A stretch of DNA of 64,000 nt from Marsupella aquatica (GCA_973895155.1 OZ316891.1:5766001-5830000); one strand, 5' to 3'; numbered from the stretch's first letter, positions 22,691 to 36,281 are shown. The notes: generated by a model from the letters alone, not told the origin. Program-made: numbers and translations.

Positions 22691-25600
22691 TCCAAAAGGA
22701 AGATTTCGAACTTTCGCAAAGCAGCTGTAGCCAATCTTTTGGCACACCTAGAATAGAACAATTCTCGCGGTCCTCGTGGTAGAAAAGATGGCCACCCTGG
22801 AAAGAGTTGGATCACCTATACTTCGCGCGGGAGCTAATCCGAATCCAATCTTGTATGATATTTAACTTGCGTCTAATGACAACTGCCCTAACCTGCAATT
22901 AGGATTGCGATGTATTCATTTTAATCATCGAATCCGTATAGCTGAGTTTGCAAATAGTCGACAAATTCCTGCACTCTGCCTCAATCCAGCGCAAGTGACA
23001 ACCAATTCAGTAGGTACTAGACGTTGGCTGGTAAATATGAGGTGTGTGGATCACCAGCATTGTCCAGGGAAGTAAGTCCTTGCTGCAATGTAATCCTTTC
23101 CTATCTCATCTCCTCCAACTAAAGACCTCTGGTGCGAGGTTTTAAATCTCATCTCATCGAACTAAGACCTGAAGCGGGAGTACGTCCGAGAGTCCGAGTA
23201 TGTCTGCACCTCCTTACAAAGTAACAAATGGTCTGTCTCCGACCAAAGCGGGACGAAAACGGATCCTGTTGCGAAATTTAGCAACGGATGAAAGTTTGCA
23301 TCTCAGAGGTATGATTCACAGGTGAGCCAACGAATGGCAAGGCTGAATGAATGTACGCAGAGCCTGCCCTCTCTAGCCCGTCGGCGGTAATCACCAATGT
23401 CTCTGTCTTTCAGTCGCACAAGAATATTCAAATTCGTGGATGGACACTGAACTTTAATTCCACATCCTCTTCATTTGGAAAAATCCATTGGCCGCTGTTA
23501 CGAGGAATGTCCGAGAGATCAACCAGCTTTCTGCATTGCACACCAGACCCGAGATCCTTGTCCCGATGTAATCCCGCAGTATTGGCGCAACGGCAAAGAT
23601 CTGCATATACGCACGATAGAAAGCGACTTTGTTAAATTTGCAAGGACACCATAGAAATCGACTTGCTCTGAAGTCGAGACAGGATCTCTTAATGTTGCTG
23701 TCCCAGAGGCAGAAGAAAAGTAGGGCTATGCCACTCTCCCGCCGTCATCCCAGCTCGGGAGCTAAACTTATTGTTGGACTACTTAAGAGGTTAGTCTTTC
23801 ATTCCACCTCTGTCAGTGCCCTTCGCTATTCACGAATCCCCCATACGATCACCATCCTCTATCGCTTCGATAGTCGATCACAAGTGTAGTGGTGCCCTTG
23901 CTCTTTGCTGTAGCAGCTCACTCAATGCAGGCTCCTTCGCAAAGAATTGCCTCAACGGAAATCATCAAGGCAGTGGATGACATCAGGCAGCGAATATCGT
24001 TAAGCATCTCCCGTGTCAAGCGGCATACATCTATCCACAACCCTGCCTGCCAGCTCACATACGCGGTGATGGATGCCCCTCTCTGCTGGTCTAGCCGCCA
24101 GCCAGACCACCGACACACACAACTCAACCCTGCACCAAACCGAAATTCCGATTTCCGTGTGCAGCTCGGAAGGAACACGATTCCAAAACGCCAAGAAAAA
24201 TCCAGCGAAATATTGTCACAACCACCACAATCACTCGATCCACCTCCGTCTGTCACTCCCAGTGACTCTGTAGTCCTTCGGCCCGCCTCAACTCCTCCTA
24301 CAGAAAGACGCAGCACCGAGCACCAACATCGCAAGCAACCATCGGCAGCATAATCTCCCGTTTCATGATTCCTTCAGCGTCGTCCACAAAGTCATTCACC
24401 TCGGCTGGTCTCGTTTCGTCTCGTCTCCTCTGTCTCCTGCAGTGCAACCGCAGCAACAGCAACATAAGACACTCCGAGGACAATCTCTAGATTTCCGCCT
24501 AAGCATGCCATCTCTCTCTATCCCTCTCCACCCCCACCACCAAACCAAACCAAAACCACCCACGCACACAGACACAGTACCTACCGCTTTTCCTTCACGA
24601 TCGCTGCCCCGCACCTTGCTTCCAACGGCAACAGCCCGGGTCATACATCCACAAACATTCTCGATTCGCTCTTTCCGAGGTTCTTCGGATGCAGAGTCAT
24701 AACACTCCACACTGTTCGTTCGCCTTGTCTGCCACCAGCAGAAGATGCCGATTGTTCGACCCCGTCTCCCCGCCTCTCGCGGCTCGCTCGACAGAGTAGT
24801 ACAATCTTCATTGAAGAAGAGAAGGATCGTCGTCATTCGCTCGCCATAGTAGAAGGGTGGGAAGAAAAAAGATGGTATTGCAGTAGTGTTCCAGAACGAA
24901 GGAGCTTCCCCCTCGTCGGATCTCGAAGCAAGCGCCGGCCCCTCCTCCCCTCCCCCACGGCCCCGCCTGGCCACCTGGCGGCCACCACCCGCACGCCCGG
25001 TCCCCCCGAGTCTGGCCTTCCTTCCTTCCTTCCTCGGCCAAGCGCTCGTTGTCCGCTCCCCTCCGCGCTGTGCGGGTTTCAAACTCGAGCTCAGGAGTAC
25101 TCTGGAAACTCTTGTACAGAACAAAGGTTACTCCAAGTATGTTTTACTCGTCCGATAAGTTTTTTGAGCCTATAACTCTATAAACTTATAGTTCGGAGAT
25201 TTATTTGATTAACCTCCAAAACAATTTGATGGATCCCTGAAATGAGAAGTGATAGTTGATGGAACCATGAATGATCCAAAGCATTGATAGACCTTAATCA
25301 AATCAATTGAGGTAGATATGCCCAAAACCTGGTGGGGTTGGTTGGGAATCAAACTTTAGTCTGGGGTCCATCAAACAAATATCTCATTTGTAATTGGATA
25401 ATTGTTTTTGGATGTGACAGAAATTACACGTGGAAATGGATGACTGTGGGGTTCAAATGTGGTGGGACATTGAGCTGTGAAATTGGGCAAATTGAGTTTT
25501 TCATTAGGGTTTCTAAAGAACGCAACTTCCAATAGATAATTTCAATTAATAGTGCAATTCCATTAAAGATCTTTATTGCTGTGTATTGTAGTACCATTTC

Positions 25601-26690
25601 TACACCTCAAGTCAAGTGTAATCTTTTTACTCAAGTTACATAACCCTGCCTAATTGCACTGTAGTGAAACTGTAACAAAGGAGCTTCTTCCCTTTTTCCC
25701 TGATGCAAATTACATGAGTGCACAAAGATGCTCCCTAAACGACAAATTAATAAGTACAATAAATCTGTAAGTGTCAATGCGCTCTAATCTGTACAAGCAA
25801 AACCACAATGGAAAACTGTGTACAGTTTCTAATCACTATAAAGGGTTTAGGCATAGAGTAAAAATTGCACTTACATATATATGACAGAGTTTAGGGGTGA
25901 CGTTCCCAATGTGATCACGTGTTTGATGTGAAGCCCATTCTTGTACCTAGGGCCCTGTAATGCTATCCGAGAAGGACCTGCTTTTCACTTTGTGTTCCCA
26001 CTAGCTCTGACCTGTGGCAATGGCACAGAACCTGGATAAATTGATTTAAATTTCCAAGACACAATAACTTGTTTAGTTTAGCAAGTTTTAATTTCAAGTA
26101 TGTATGTCGATTTTACTACAATTATGTCAGTTTTTAGTTTTTATTAGTGATCCATCCTGCAATCCATAGCTCCATGGATCAGAAAACATTTTGCCTGGCC
26201 ATCCCTAGCGAATATACAAAACACTTCAAAGAACAAAGGCGGCATACTTGGGGACAGGATAGCAAAGACAAGAAACCCAATAAAGGGGAGAAACAAGGTA
26301 AGAAATTTGGGAAGGCTGAGGAAATAAATATTAAAAACCTAAGAGTCCCATACAATGGCCAATGAGTGAGAACATAGCCCTGCTAAGCACCATGTTGAAA
26401 AGCCACTTCCCGTGGTTTCCTACCGTAGGGAAACCACTTCCCAACCCGTATTTGAGAAATTTTGTTTGACTCGACACTGCGTGCACCCATTCCCTAGCTT
26501 ATTGCCAAAGGTTTATATTTGGGAGAACAACAATGTAAAGGGAAAGTGCCTCTGAACAAGTTGGCCAATTAACTTGCAAAGCAGGAAAACCCCTGAGTTC
26601 TACACTAGTTTTCTTATATAGTTCCTACGACTGCCACGTGTGCTTACTTACGGTGCACAACACATTCGACCCACTTGAAGAAGATGGCAT
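22691..26690. other. Upstream region of the minus-strand gene, then gene-free DNA
   Basis: 22691-25120 should hold the promoter and leader of the 17934-22690 gene. It contains a pyrimidine-rich block (24470-24560) and a GC-rich block (24930-25080). Open frames here on both strands (23889-24353 plus, 23918-24334 minus, 24396-25124 minus) are compositional and share no motif with known proteins. 25150-26690 is AT-rich with no gene. Confidence 0.4.
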
Positions 26691-26790
26691 AGACCTCATA
26701 TTTGATAAAGCAACAGAGCAGGGTAGGATTGAAATTGAGACCTCCTGGTCACAAGTCATCACTACCCACCTGAGCTGACCTCTAGGCACC
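26690..26790 (-). mobile_element. tRNA-derived SINE-like fragment
   Basis: On the minus strand AGCTCAGGTGGG (26776-26765) resembles an A box and ATTTCAATCC (26735-26726) a B box, with starts 41 bases apart. The stretch between reads like the D-arm to T-arm part of a tRNA-derived SINE head. Ends were not defined. Confidence 0.4.
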
Positions 26791-26867
26791 ACTCAATCAG
26801 TTTAATGGGAATTTTTTGCTTGCCCATTCTGCAACCAATATCCACAGAAGCTTTGACATTGCTTTTG

Positions 26868-26948
26868 GCATCAGGATCGGGTTTTAGACTATCTGCATCA
26901 GGATCGGGTTTTAGACTATCTGCATCAGGATCGGGTTTTAGACTATCT
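26868..26948 (+). repeat. 27-bp tandem repeat, three identical copies
   Basis: GCATCAGGATCGGGTTTTAG starts at 26868, 26895 and 26922. As 27 is divisible by three, the plus strand reads ASGSGFRLS three times and the minus strand reads DADSLKPDP three times. The surrounding open frames are short, so coding is not supported. Confidence 0.95.
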
Positions 26949-27149
26949 GCAGCCACTTCTACTCATTGCATCAAATTAGTCGAGCATGGTTTGGCTACTG
27001 AATTTTTCAAACTGGGTCCAAGACTCTAGTTCGGGACAATCAAGTATGTGCATACCAAGTGTGAAAAGTTAATAGTTGTATCTTAAAATTACAATGCATT
27101 GCTACAAATAATTTCTTTAATATTTCTTCTTTTAAATAAATCTGAGTTC

Positions 27150-27345
27150 ATGGATAAAGCATAAATTTCTTTTCGGACCCCACTAGAGGTCCCTTCCAAA
27201 ATTCCTGGCACCACAGCGTGCCACATCAACAACAATCGCAACAAACAAAACTTGTCAGTTTTGTGAATCAAATTTATAGTTTTCATTCGTGTTTGTATCA
27301 ATTTGGGTGTAAATTTTGGGACGCCGTGTTGTAAAAAGAAAAGTA
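27150..27345 (-). repeat. Dispersed repeat, copy 2
   Basis: Reverse-complement counterpart of 3160-3325. It shares GATGTGGCACGCTGTGG, ATTTTGGAAGGGACCTCTAG and a weaker block around CACGAATG. Confidence 0.7.
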
Positions 27346-27399
27346 AAAACATTAGAAATGCAAAGAGCAAGACGGTTAAAACTGTCACTATGTAACCAT

Positions 27400-30300
27400 T
27401 TTAGTTACATTTCTAATTTTAAAACTTAAATTTAAAGATTTATAAAAAGTATTTTTCATATAATAAATAATGACTAATAACTAACTTAATCATTTCCTTG
27501 TTAAACCGTAACTCCCGGTATGTAAGGACCTCTCGTATTGTACGGCCATTAATGTTGGGAAGAGCACATAAAAACCTAGGATCGGGGAGGAGGAATGGCT
27601 TGGAAAACAAAATCGACGGCTATGAAGGCTTGGATTTGTTTAATTTTTCATTTGAAAAATATTAATTCGTTTGCAAAACGGACAGAATCCATTCATAGAT
27701 CTATTTGAGATCTTTCTTTTGAGCCATAGATTGACCAATATGATGGACGAACAAGATTTCCGAAAATAAGAAATGGAGATGACTCAGATCGGTTCCCCCT
27801 GATTTTATTAGCCAAGAGATCCACAAACTAATTTGGTAGGGGTCCATCAAACATATATTTTTATAAATAATTGACAATATATCTCATAAATATATTGTAA
27901 AGAGAATTTTGTTCTAAGAATAAAATTTTCATTAAATATTTATATCTTGAGCGAATCTAATCGTCCAGATTACCTGGTCGTGATATTCAAAAACCTGCAT
28001 CACCGCGCTGAACTGCACACCGCGCCTGCCGACGTCTCTATATTTGTGTGGCCCCCGGGCCGGCCCCTCCCGCTCCTTGGCTGTCTGGCCCTATCTCGTG
28101 ACCTGAGGCCTGGGCCCGTGGGCCGTGCCGTCGGCGGTACCAAAAATAAATCCAGGCGGCCCTACAGTCATGCGACCTGTACTGGTGTCTGGGTCAGGTT
28201 CCCCATAATTATTCGCCGTGCAAGACTCTTCCGGTGCCAGCAGGTCAATATACGGTATCACCGGTGCCAGCAAGTCAAGATACTATCAGTCATGCTGTCG
28301 TAATAAGTGATTCTCTGTTTCGAAGTATTTCTCATTCTGATTTTAGACCGCCGATTCTTTGTGTGTTGCTCCGTCAGATCTCATCCGGCAGAAAACTCTC
28401 CTCGTGGCAGACCGGAGTGCTGCTTTCACTGGTCACTGACATCGTTTTCAAAAAAGACTCTTACAGTCTTACTGGAACTCTGGAAGAGTGTATAGCGAGA
28501 CGCGGAGTACACATGAAGTGTAAACGAGTTTAAATGCCTGCCCTTATTAAAGTACATCTGGGTTCATGATGTAAAACAGAGTCCCACCCCAAGGTGGCAA
28601 GGTCCCACTGGGAAGTGTACTTTGCTGCGAAAGTCAGGTACAATAGCTCTTGTTCAATTTTTAGTAACTAGACTAATCTGAATGCCCAAAGTTTGATCAT
28701 AGATAAATGGCGAGTACCACCATGCTGGTTTCAAGTTCCACCTCAACGTTGCTTAAGCCCTTGTCATGGTCTGGTGGTTTCACTCTCGATCATAGATATG
28801 TACTCTACAGTAGCTCCCATCCAGATTTTATTGTATAGATTGGAAACAAATTATTTTTGCAGGATAAGAGAGTTCTCCATCTAAAAGAGACCCAAAAAAT
28901 GGCTCCACCGGTAACATTTTTTCTGCTCTATTTACAGTAAACGTCCCTCAAAAATAAAACCGATGCTCTTCTCTTTTTCATTTGTAGGAATTTGGGGTTG
29001 CATTTGCCCTCCACCGGTAACATTTTTTCTGTTCTATGTACTGTAAAAGTAGTGGAGCAGAGAACCAATAATGCATTCGGAAAGCCTATAATTTATCTAT
29101 AGCAACAAGCACCCCTTTGGACCACACCACAATACAAAATGGCCGACCTCTATATTTATGTTTCAACTGTGCCCATCCTTATTGCAAGCACTATCGAATT
29201 GAGTTTCCATACTTTGGGGAGAGTTTTATCACTGATATCAGCTCATCAGCAATATTTCAATATCTATCGTCCAGCTATCACCCATCTATTTTGTTTTGGT
29301 CTGATTCATCAAATGCTTCCAGAGTTTTTTAGTTGTGAAGTTTAAGGGATATCCATCCAAAATGGAATCCTGTCATCTGTTCTGAAATGTAATGCCGATA
29401 TGAACATGTTGTGATAGGAAGGGGGGGGGGGGATATAAAATCCACCCCTTTCTCCCCCAAAATTCATCCAAGTTTTATAGATCCATTCCAAACAGACCTA
29501 CCTGGGCCACTTACACTCTTCTTACTTCCGAGTACACAATTGCAATATTGAATACACATTCTCCCCAAAGAAATTTGTCAATTCTGCAGGAGAGCTTCAA
29601 GTGCATGGCGGGTGGTAGTACCTCAAAGCGTCACTGTACTTCGAAGAAAAACCTGGTGGATCCAAATAAATAAAATGAGTTCAAAACAATTTTAAAAATG
29701 TTATATTTTATCGTCCCCTAACCTGGTGGACACTGGTGGTTTTAGCCTTCAATATAGACTTCGTGTTTTTTTTAATCTCGAACCGTAACTTTCCTCAGTA
29801 GGTAGGCTTTGAGTTTGGCCATCTAGATCATTTATTCCTTTTGCTGAGGACTTCGCTTTTTGCCATGCCCTGACTACTTTTCGGCTTTGCTGCCCTTTTC
29901 CCGGCTAGTCTAGTCCACGGAAGTAATTCCGCGCCCAACTACAAAAACGTGCCAGGCGTTTGAAATTTGAATTGTAGTGGGTAGCTAGCATAGGTACAAT
30001 AATTATTGTTGGGCTGGACAATAGATTGCACTTGTCTCGTGCTCTGAGAAATGCTTGTGGGACCCAAAATTCCTTTAGTAGTTTAGTATCTGAATTTCTC
30101 AAGCAGGAAAAGTTATTCTATTAAAAATAAAGATAAAATTGAAAGGGGAAATGTGGAGAGGGACCCTCTCACTTGGGAAAACCTCTTTTAGGGGGGCTTT
30201 GCAAGAACTAGAGGGAGGACGCTCCTTCCTTTTCTAGACTAATATTTCACCCCAGCCCCAACAGGTGTTAGCGTGACAGGATGTTTGTCACTGGAGAAGA

Positions 30301-32000
30301 GTTCTACCTGTAGCTGCTGTTTTATCTCAACTTTTCTTGAGCCTACATGATAGTTGGTGGGTCCCAATAAGTATCCACATGTAGTCATGTACGCTACATT
30401 GGTGGCCAAGTTTAGACCACCTGGCACCTGGCTGCTCACTCTCGATTGCATTCCTGACACTGGCCCATTCGTCCTTCATCCACTTGGAAGCCTAGATGGC
30501 TGAAAGTGGCTCTCTTGTTCTGGCTTTTTAGTCCAGTTATGTCTACTCTTGAAAGCACATCACATCACATGAGCTATCTAAATGGTATTCCACATCCTCA
30601 CATTTGCCTACTGCTAGTCCAGTGCATGAGGGTTGGGGAGTGAAAAGTTGCTCCGATGAGTAAATAACATGAACAAATGCAATGAACCTCTAAAATTGCA
30701 AACTACTGTCATGAATTCCATTTATAGATAATTGGGCTCAGCTCAATTTTGGATTCAAATTGCACTATGAAGGAGTTGATAATTGCATAAGTTCAATTCT
30801 GAGTGTCATTGACAGCAGCGAGTCAAACTCATAGTAATGCACTACAAATGCAATGACCTCTACAATTGCAATTCATACAGTGAACTCCAGTGTTTGACAA
30901 TCACTAGAATCTCAAATTTTTACTCAAATTGAGAGGAATATCTGCATATTACATATTACATCTCACGCATGCTATGCCTGTTTTGGGAAAAAGAAATCAA
31001 AAATAAAAGAAGGAATACCTGCATAACGTTGGGGTGGGCCAAGTGCCACAAAAATCCAGTGAGGATGGAAAATTTCAGTGCCGTGAAATAGGATAAGTGC
31101 ATGAGTTGATTTTATGGTCTCTAGACAAATTCTCTTCATAATCCTTAGCTTGCTCCAAAGCTTTACCAGCCTGTTTCTCTTTATTTCTTAGTGGTACTTT
31201 AGGAAGGGAAAAAAAAAACCTCCATGACTTGGTTTTAGGACAAGTTACTCTTTCTGACTCTCCCATGTAGTACTTTTACCAGGCTTTCCAGTTTATTGCT
31301 CAGTAAGACTTAAAGTCCTTTGCCATAGTGGTGGACTCTTAGTGGGGTTTTCCCCTTATTTTCTCCCCTCTATTAGGGGGTCTCAAATATAGACCTGATT
31401 TGGTCTTTTGCTGGTGAGGTCAACCAGTGCAGAGACTTTTTGAGTTCATTTTTTTGGGTCCTGAAACAGCCAGGTCATGGTCAAGGGAGCTGATCATCCA
31501 AACTGATGTATATGTTTATGGTCCTGATATGCTCCTTAATGGAGCATACGGGGCGACCAAATGCCAACCCATAGGAGCGGGGAGGCGTATGGGAGCCCCA
31601 ATGCTCCATTTAGGAGCAATGAAAGACCCTAAATATACGTTAAGTGGTTGTACCTTGGATCAACGGTTGGGATTCATCGATCTGGTGCAATTGCGTATAC
31701 AAGCGCTACTTCTGACCCCGCCGCGGCTGGAGAGGCACCCATATCTCGAGGAGTCACGGCCTTTCATTCAAACTTCAACGTCCCAGATGATGTCAGAACC
31801 GTTTCATGTTCATCCAACGGTGCAGATTGGTAGGGTTACTGGTTGGACGTGACACTGTTTACTTAGTCTGAGCAAGTGCTGCACCAAAGCCATTTCACAC
31901 TCCCCTTTTCTGTGACGCCGTGAGGCTGCTGAGTTTGAGATTGGGTGCTAGGAGTTTTTCTGTGAACCAGCTTGACAGCTGTGCAGATTTGTCGGGCCCT
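27400..32000. other. Gene-free stretch with repeat fragments
   Basis: No gene is supported. Seen here: a GC-rich patch at 28040-28190; a duplicated 40-bp block (CTCCACCGGTAACATTTTTT at 28901 and 29010); a run of 12 G at 29421-29432; a Lys-rich minus-strand frame at 31075-31266; and a frame at 31427-31852 that reads like transposon flank rather than protein. Confidence 0.4.
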
Positions 32001-32148
32001 GTGTTTTCTCCCTCAGGACGTTTGTTACTCGATGTGTTTTCTCCCTCTGGACATTTGTTACTTGACGTTTGCATTTTGTCTTTTTCTGGTGAAATTTCTA
32101 CATGATGCGTTTGTCTTTTGTGCTCTTTTCTCTCAAAGCTTCTGCACG

Positions 32149-32219
32149 CACTCGTCTTCTGCGTGTTTTCTGCATGCACTCATCTTCTGCGTGTTTTCTG
32201 CATGCACTCATCTTCTGCA
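32149..32219. repeat. 28-bp tandem repeat, about 2.5 copies
   Basis: CACTCATCTTCTGCGTGTTT or a close variant begins at 32149, 32177 and 32205. Just upstream (about 32000-32070) a separate block containing TGTGTTTTCTCCCTC occurs twice. Confidence 0.85.
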
Positions 32220-32920
32220 ATTTATTGTGTGCAATTACCATGACTGTTGATTTTCTAACGTGGCCTACCTTCAGTGTTGTCTTTTGTTGTCCAGAGTCAA
32301 CGACAAAGATTGACGACCTCTCGTGAGAATGCTTTAGAATTCTTGTACTAAGAATGTAATGTTGGATGAAGCGGCTCTCCTTGCTACATTATCTAGTATT
32401 TTTATGCCTACTTACTTCTGCAAACCACTACCTCGCGTTGTATTTTTACTCTGCTGTATAACGTTTGTGTAAGAATGCGCTTGGGCTACAGTGTAGTGTA
32501 CTAACTTCACTGCTACGGATTGTGTTTTTATGGGGCTGTGCTCAAACTGACTTATGCATCACTTATGTACATTTTGCCATGTGCTTATTGGTCAGTCCTC
32601 ATTTTTCAGTTAACTCAAAACGAAAAGGGATGCTTCGTCAACCCTCCTAAAACATCCCAACTGAAGGTTTTTTTGACTGGTTTCTTGCATTTGTTTTGAC
32701 TGTAAACTTTCTTGATGAAGGTGGAAGGCATTTGTGGTCCTTCAACTCTACATTGCTCGGGGTCATAGTTTGACTTCATTCAATCCTTCCCTTGAGTGAA
32801 TGGATTTTATTCACTATAGAACCGGATCGAGGCATCATTGTAGCCAACTGATCTCCTGCTTATGACCTGAATGATGAAGCAGATGTTGCTCGACAGATTG
32901 CCCCATCTTTCAGCTTTTAA

Positions 32921-34814
32921 ATGTCTTCAATGACTTCGACATACACAACATCGTCTGGAATAGTGTTTTCATCCGACGCTGAATCATATACTTGTTTAGA
33001 GTCAGATATACACAACCTGAATGGAGACCCCGATATGAATGGAGACCCCAATATTATTGCCCTTGAATCAATGTCCTTGCAACTGCTAACAGTCAATCTT
33101 CCAAAAGATTCTTCATGTGAGTTTCTTCCTGAAGATCAGCAGTTTCAACACACCCTTGCTGAGGGTGGCAGTAATCCAAGTGCTGCGGTTGATCAATGGG
33201 CAGTGAATCACCTTAACAAATTTTGTGAGTTCAAGGGGTTTGACATTGCCATTTTGTTCGAGGAAATACCTGGTTGAGACTGTGTAATGCTGCTCACCAA
33301 GTTTTTTGAGCAAGTTTGCAAGAAAGACGGTGACCTCTATCCCTCTCAAACCCTGATGGGACTGTATCGCGCCTTCCATTGCATTCTCAGGAAGAAACAT
33401 GAGAGATGCGTCATCGAAACAGGTAAGGAAGAGCCAGTGTTTGACATGAGATCTTCCCCTCTCTTCAAACTAGTGGCTATTGCATGTGTTTTGGCTATTT
33501 AGCAGTCAAAGAAGGCAAGTGCAAACCTGCCAAGAAAGAAGGCCTTGATAGTCACCTTTGTTGACAAAGCTACTATTCTGGCTCATTCGAGCACTTCAGT
33601 CACGCATTCCAGAGGCCTACAGTGAAGGGTAGTCTTCTTTTCACTAAATTGATTTGGTATTCGTAGCGGGAAAGAAATCTACAATCTCAAGAAGTGTGAT
33701 TTCATGTTTGGAGATGATGTGCATGGTAGTTTTGTTAAAAACTATGAGAGACTTAGCAAGAAATATCGAATAGGCATGGATCGTTACATACCAAGCATAG
33801 CACTTCAGGCCCGCTGTGATTAACTATGACTTCGATGTATTTGAAATGCTCAAGATGTTGATTCATCGCCTTCCAATAGGTGCCATATTTCTTTTTTACC
33901 AATGCATCAATCATGCAAGAATGCATGCTTGGTATTCAACTTTGAGACTTAGTGAGAAAACATTGGGTTCATATCTTGAGGTTTTGCACCAAGAGGCAGG
34001 ACTAGGCACAACCGGTGTATCCAACAAGACAGGGTGCACAACTTGCATCTTGCGGATGGGTGCTGAGTGTGTCCTTCCGATACTCGGGATGAAGATTTCT
34101 GGTCACAATATGATCGTAGATGTGCCACTGATGGCACTCCTTACTCTTCGAGAGTGATTATGGAGACAGCAAAGGGGAAGTGGGTGCTCATTGATGGAGG
34201 TACAGGTGAGGAAGAGACTGTCCCTATTGTTTTTGTTGAGGTGATACAGGCCAGGTCAAGACTGTCCCTGCTGTTCCTATGGATGAACCACAACTGAAGA
34301 AAGCAAAGGATAGAGCATCAGTATAAGGAACTGAACTTTCATTCTTTGTGGAAGTTCTTGGGTTAGATTGTGGATCCATCTATGAGGATGATAAATTTAT
34401 TTTTGTGTTTTGTGCAGTGTCCTAATGTGTAGAATCAAGTTTGCAGACTGGGCTGAACTCAGAAGTCCTAGTTGAGGCTGCTCAGTGTGAAGCAGCTGTT
34501 ACAGCTGTGAGCTCGAGCCGGAGGCTGTGGTGCCTTTTCCCTGATTGCACCAAGCTGTGATGAGCCAATCCACTTCAGTCGACAACCACAATTTAATGCT
34601 TTTTGACTGTTTTCTTGAGTCCATGGGCTGGGACAGGTTGAGTGTTGAGCCAAGGTGGCGAGGGATTGCTCCCCGTAAGGTGACTGTTGTTAACCCTGTG
34701 GTGAATACTTTTTTTGATAAAATTAAAGCACTAACCAATTGCACCATGAAAGGTTGCACGTTCAACCTTAATTTTGACCCACATGGAGGAGGAGCAACAT
34801 TATTCTACGCTTAG
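32921..34814 (+). pseudogene. Degenerate DUF3504 / Crypton-type tyrosine recombinase
   Basis: Conceptual translation gives the blocks of the DUF3504 (ZMYM/QRICH1 C-terminal, Crypton-derived) recombinase fold in order: LTKFFEQVCKKDGDLYPSQT with GLYRAFHCIL (33290-33400), NLPRKKALIVTFVDKATIL (33525-33580), IRSGKEIYNLKKCDFMFGDD (33660-33720), WYSTLRLSEKTLGSYL with QEAGL (33930-34005), TTCILRM then KISGH (34035-34110) and a tyrosine in the next frame. The gene is broken: in-frame stops at 33275, 33500, 33623 and 33650, and frameshifts near 33815 and 34110. A frame at 34545-34814 ending in a Cys-Thr-Phe-Asn motif may be its C-terminus. No introns are evident. Such recombinases move Crypton elements. 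Terminal repeats were not found. Confidence 0.7.
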
Positions 34815-34963
34815 CTATCTAGTAGATTATAGCAGACTGCTCAGATTATAGCAACTAGTGGAAACTAGTATGGGTGTCCAGAATTGCCTGGAGGTGTTCC
34901 ATCTTCTTTAGCTTTCTGAGCCATTGAACTCTAATTTTTGTTTACACATCACTAAAGTTCTAT

Positions 34964-35095
34964 CCCCCACCATGGGATTTCATTATCAAAGTTCTTGAAT
35001 TTTTGAACCCCCACCATGGGATTTCATTATCAAAGTTCTTGCATTTTTGAACCCCCACCATGGGATTTCATTATCAAAGTTCTTGAGTTTTTGAA
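34964..35095. repeat. 44-bp tandem repeat, three copies
   Basis: CCATGGGATTTCATTATCAA recurs at 34970, 35014 and 35058, a 44-bp period with almost no divergence. Confidence 0.95.
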
Positions 35096-35336
35096 TTTGC
35101 CAGCTGTATCCACAAATTAACTGGTGTCCAAATACCCTTAGCTAGTCATGAAAGTAGTCCCTGGGATTGCACTTAGACAGGGACGACTCTGTGTTTCTTC
35201 CGCAGAGAACAGCAGAGTGTGTGCGGACAATTTTGGCCATCCTTGGCTCAGGGAGAGCCACTTCGCGTTCAATGGCGACGAATGTGTCCGCAACGTGACA
35301 CAGCAATTGGCAACTGCATTGTGGGTCGATTGATTT

Positions 35337-35800
35337 GTGCACGACCTTGGTTGAGCTCTAAGATCCGCTTGCCTCTTCAGGTCTGGGTGTAACAAAGTTC
35401 TTGAGCAATAGAGATTGGCTTCGTTCTCTTCGGGTTGATCGTAGTGCTGCTCTTGAACGTTTTGAGTCGCGTCACAGTGCTCTTGCATTCTCTTCGCTTT
35501 TTGGTATCCGTGACTTTCTGGTAAACTTACCTCATCTTTTGACTACTTCTGTGGCACAGGCAGATGGCAAACATTGACGACATTCATGATTCGTGCACGA
35601 CCTTGATTGAGCTCTAAGATCCGTTCTGGGTACGACAAATTTCTTGAGCTGTAGACATTTGCTTCATTCTCTTGTGAATGATTGTAGTGCCGCAACGTTT
35701 TGAGTCACGTCAGAGTCCTCCTCTTGGTTTCCATAACCTCTGGTAAAACTACCACATCTTCGGGTTTCTTCGGTGGCAAAGGCAGATGGCAAACATTGAA
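35337..35800. repeat. Imperfect tandem duplication, about 221-256 bp
   Basis: GTGCACGACCTTG.TTGAGCTCTAAGATCCG begins at 35337 and 35593, and CAGATGGCAAACATTGA.GAC lies near the end of each copy (35561, 35782). The second copy is about 35 bp shorter. It sits upstream of the peroxiredoxin-fold gene. No gene is supported in 35100-36281. Confidence 0.8.
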
Positions 35801-36281
35801 GACGTTGATCGATAAGGTACAGTGTGACTCCAGGATTGAACTGCTGTGGTGCCTTGCATTGTACAACTCTAGAAGACTCTCTCTCGTGGCAGACACGATC
35901 TTTGCGGTTCTGAGGCATCCCGCGCCGCATCTCAGAGCTCATTTTATTTGGAGGAGACGGAGTCACTTGAGTTACGCTGATTGCAGGACCCATCTTTACA
36001 GTTCTAGACCCCCGAAAAACGAAGCAGGCCCCTTCGCAGAGCTCAATTGGCAGAACGGATGGAGTAATTATTGGAGCCACAAAGCACATTTTACTTTTGA
36101 TAGGTGCATCATTGCAGTCTGGACATCTTGTACCTCAGCAGCTCCGATTCCCATTCTGTTTTTCTACTTGAACAGCAGATTTATAAAACTATAGAAGCAC
36201 TCGATTCACATTCTATTCTTTGCTTCAGCAGTTTGTTTATACAAAAGATAGCAATACTCGATTCCCTTTCTCTCGACTCGA

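Noticed and set aside
23889-24353. Overlapping frames on both strands (plus 23889-24353, minus 23918-24334)
   Set aside because: Neither strand shows a recognisable domain and each could be a shadow of the other.
24396-25124. Minus-strand frame of 242 codons
   Set aside because: It lies in GC- and pyrimidine-biased DNA, has no motif and no splice context, and its composition explains its length.
27947-28303. Plus-strand frame of 118 codons
   Set aside because: It spans a GC-rich patch, lacks a motif and has no ATG at its start.
31427-31852. Plus-strand frame of 141 codons
   Set aside because: No motif; the sequence reads like repeat flank rather than protein.
35700-36194. Plus-strand frame of 164 codons and antisense 35664-36089
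   Set aside because: It begins in the tandem duplication and shows no conserved pattern or phaseable splice to the peroxiredoxin-fold gene.
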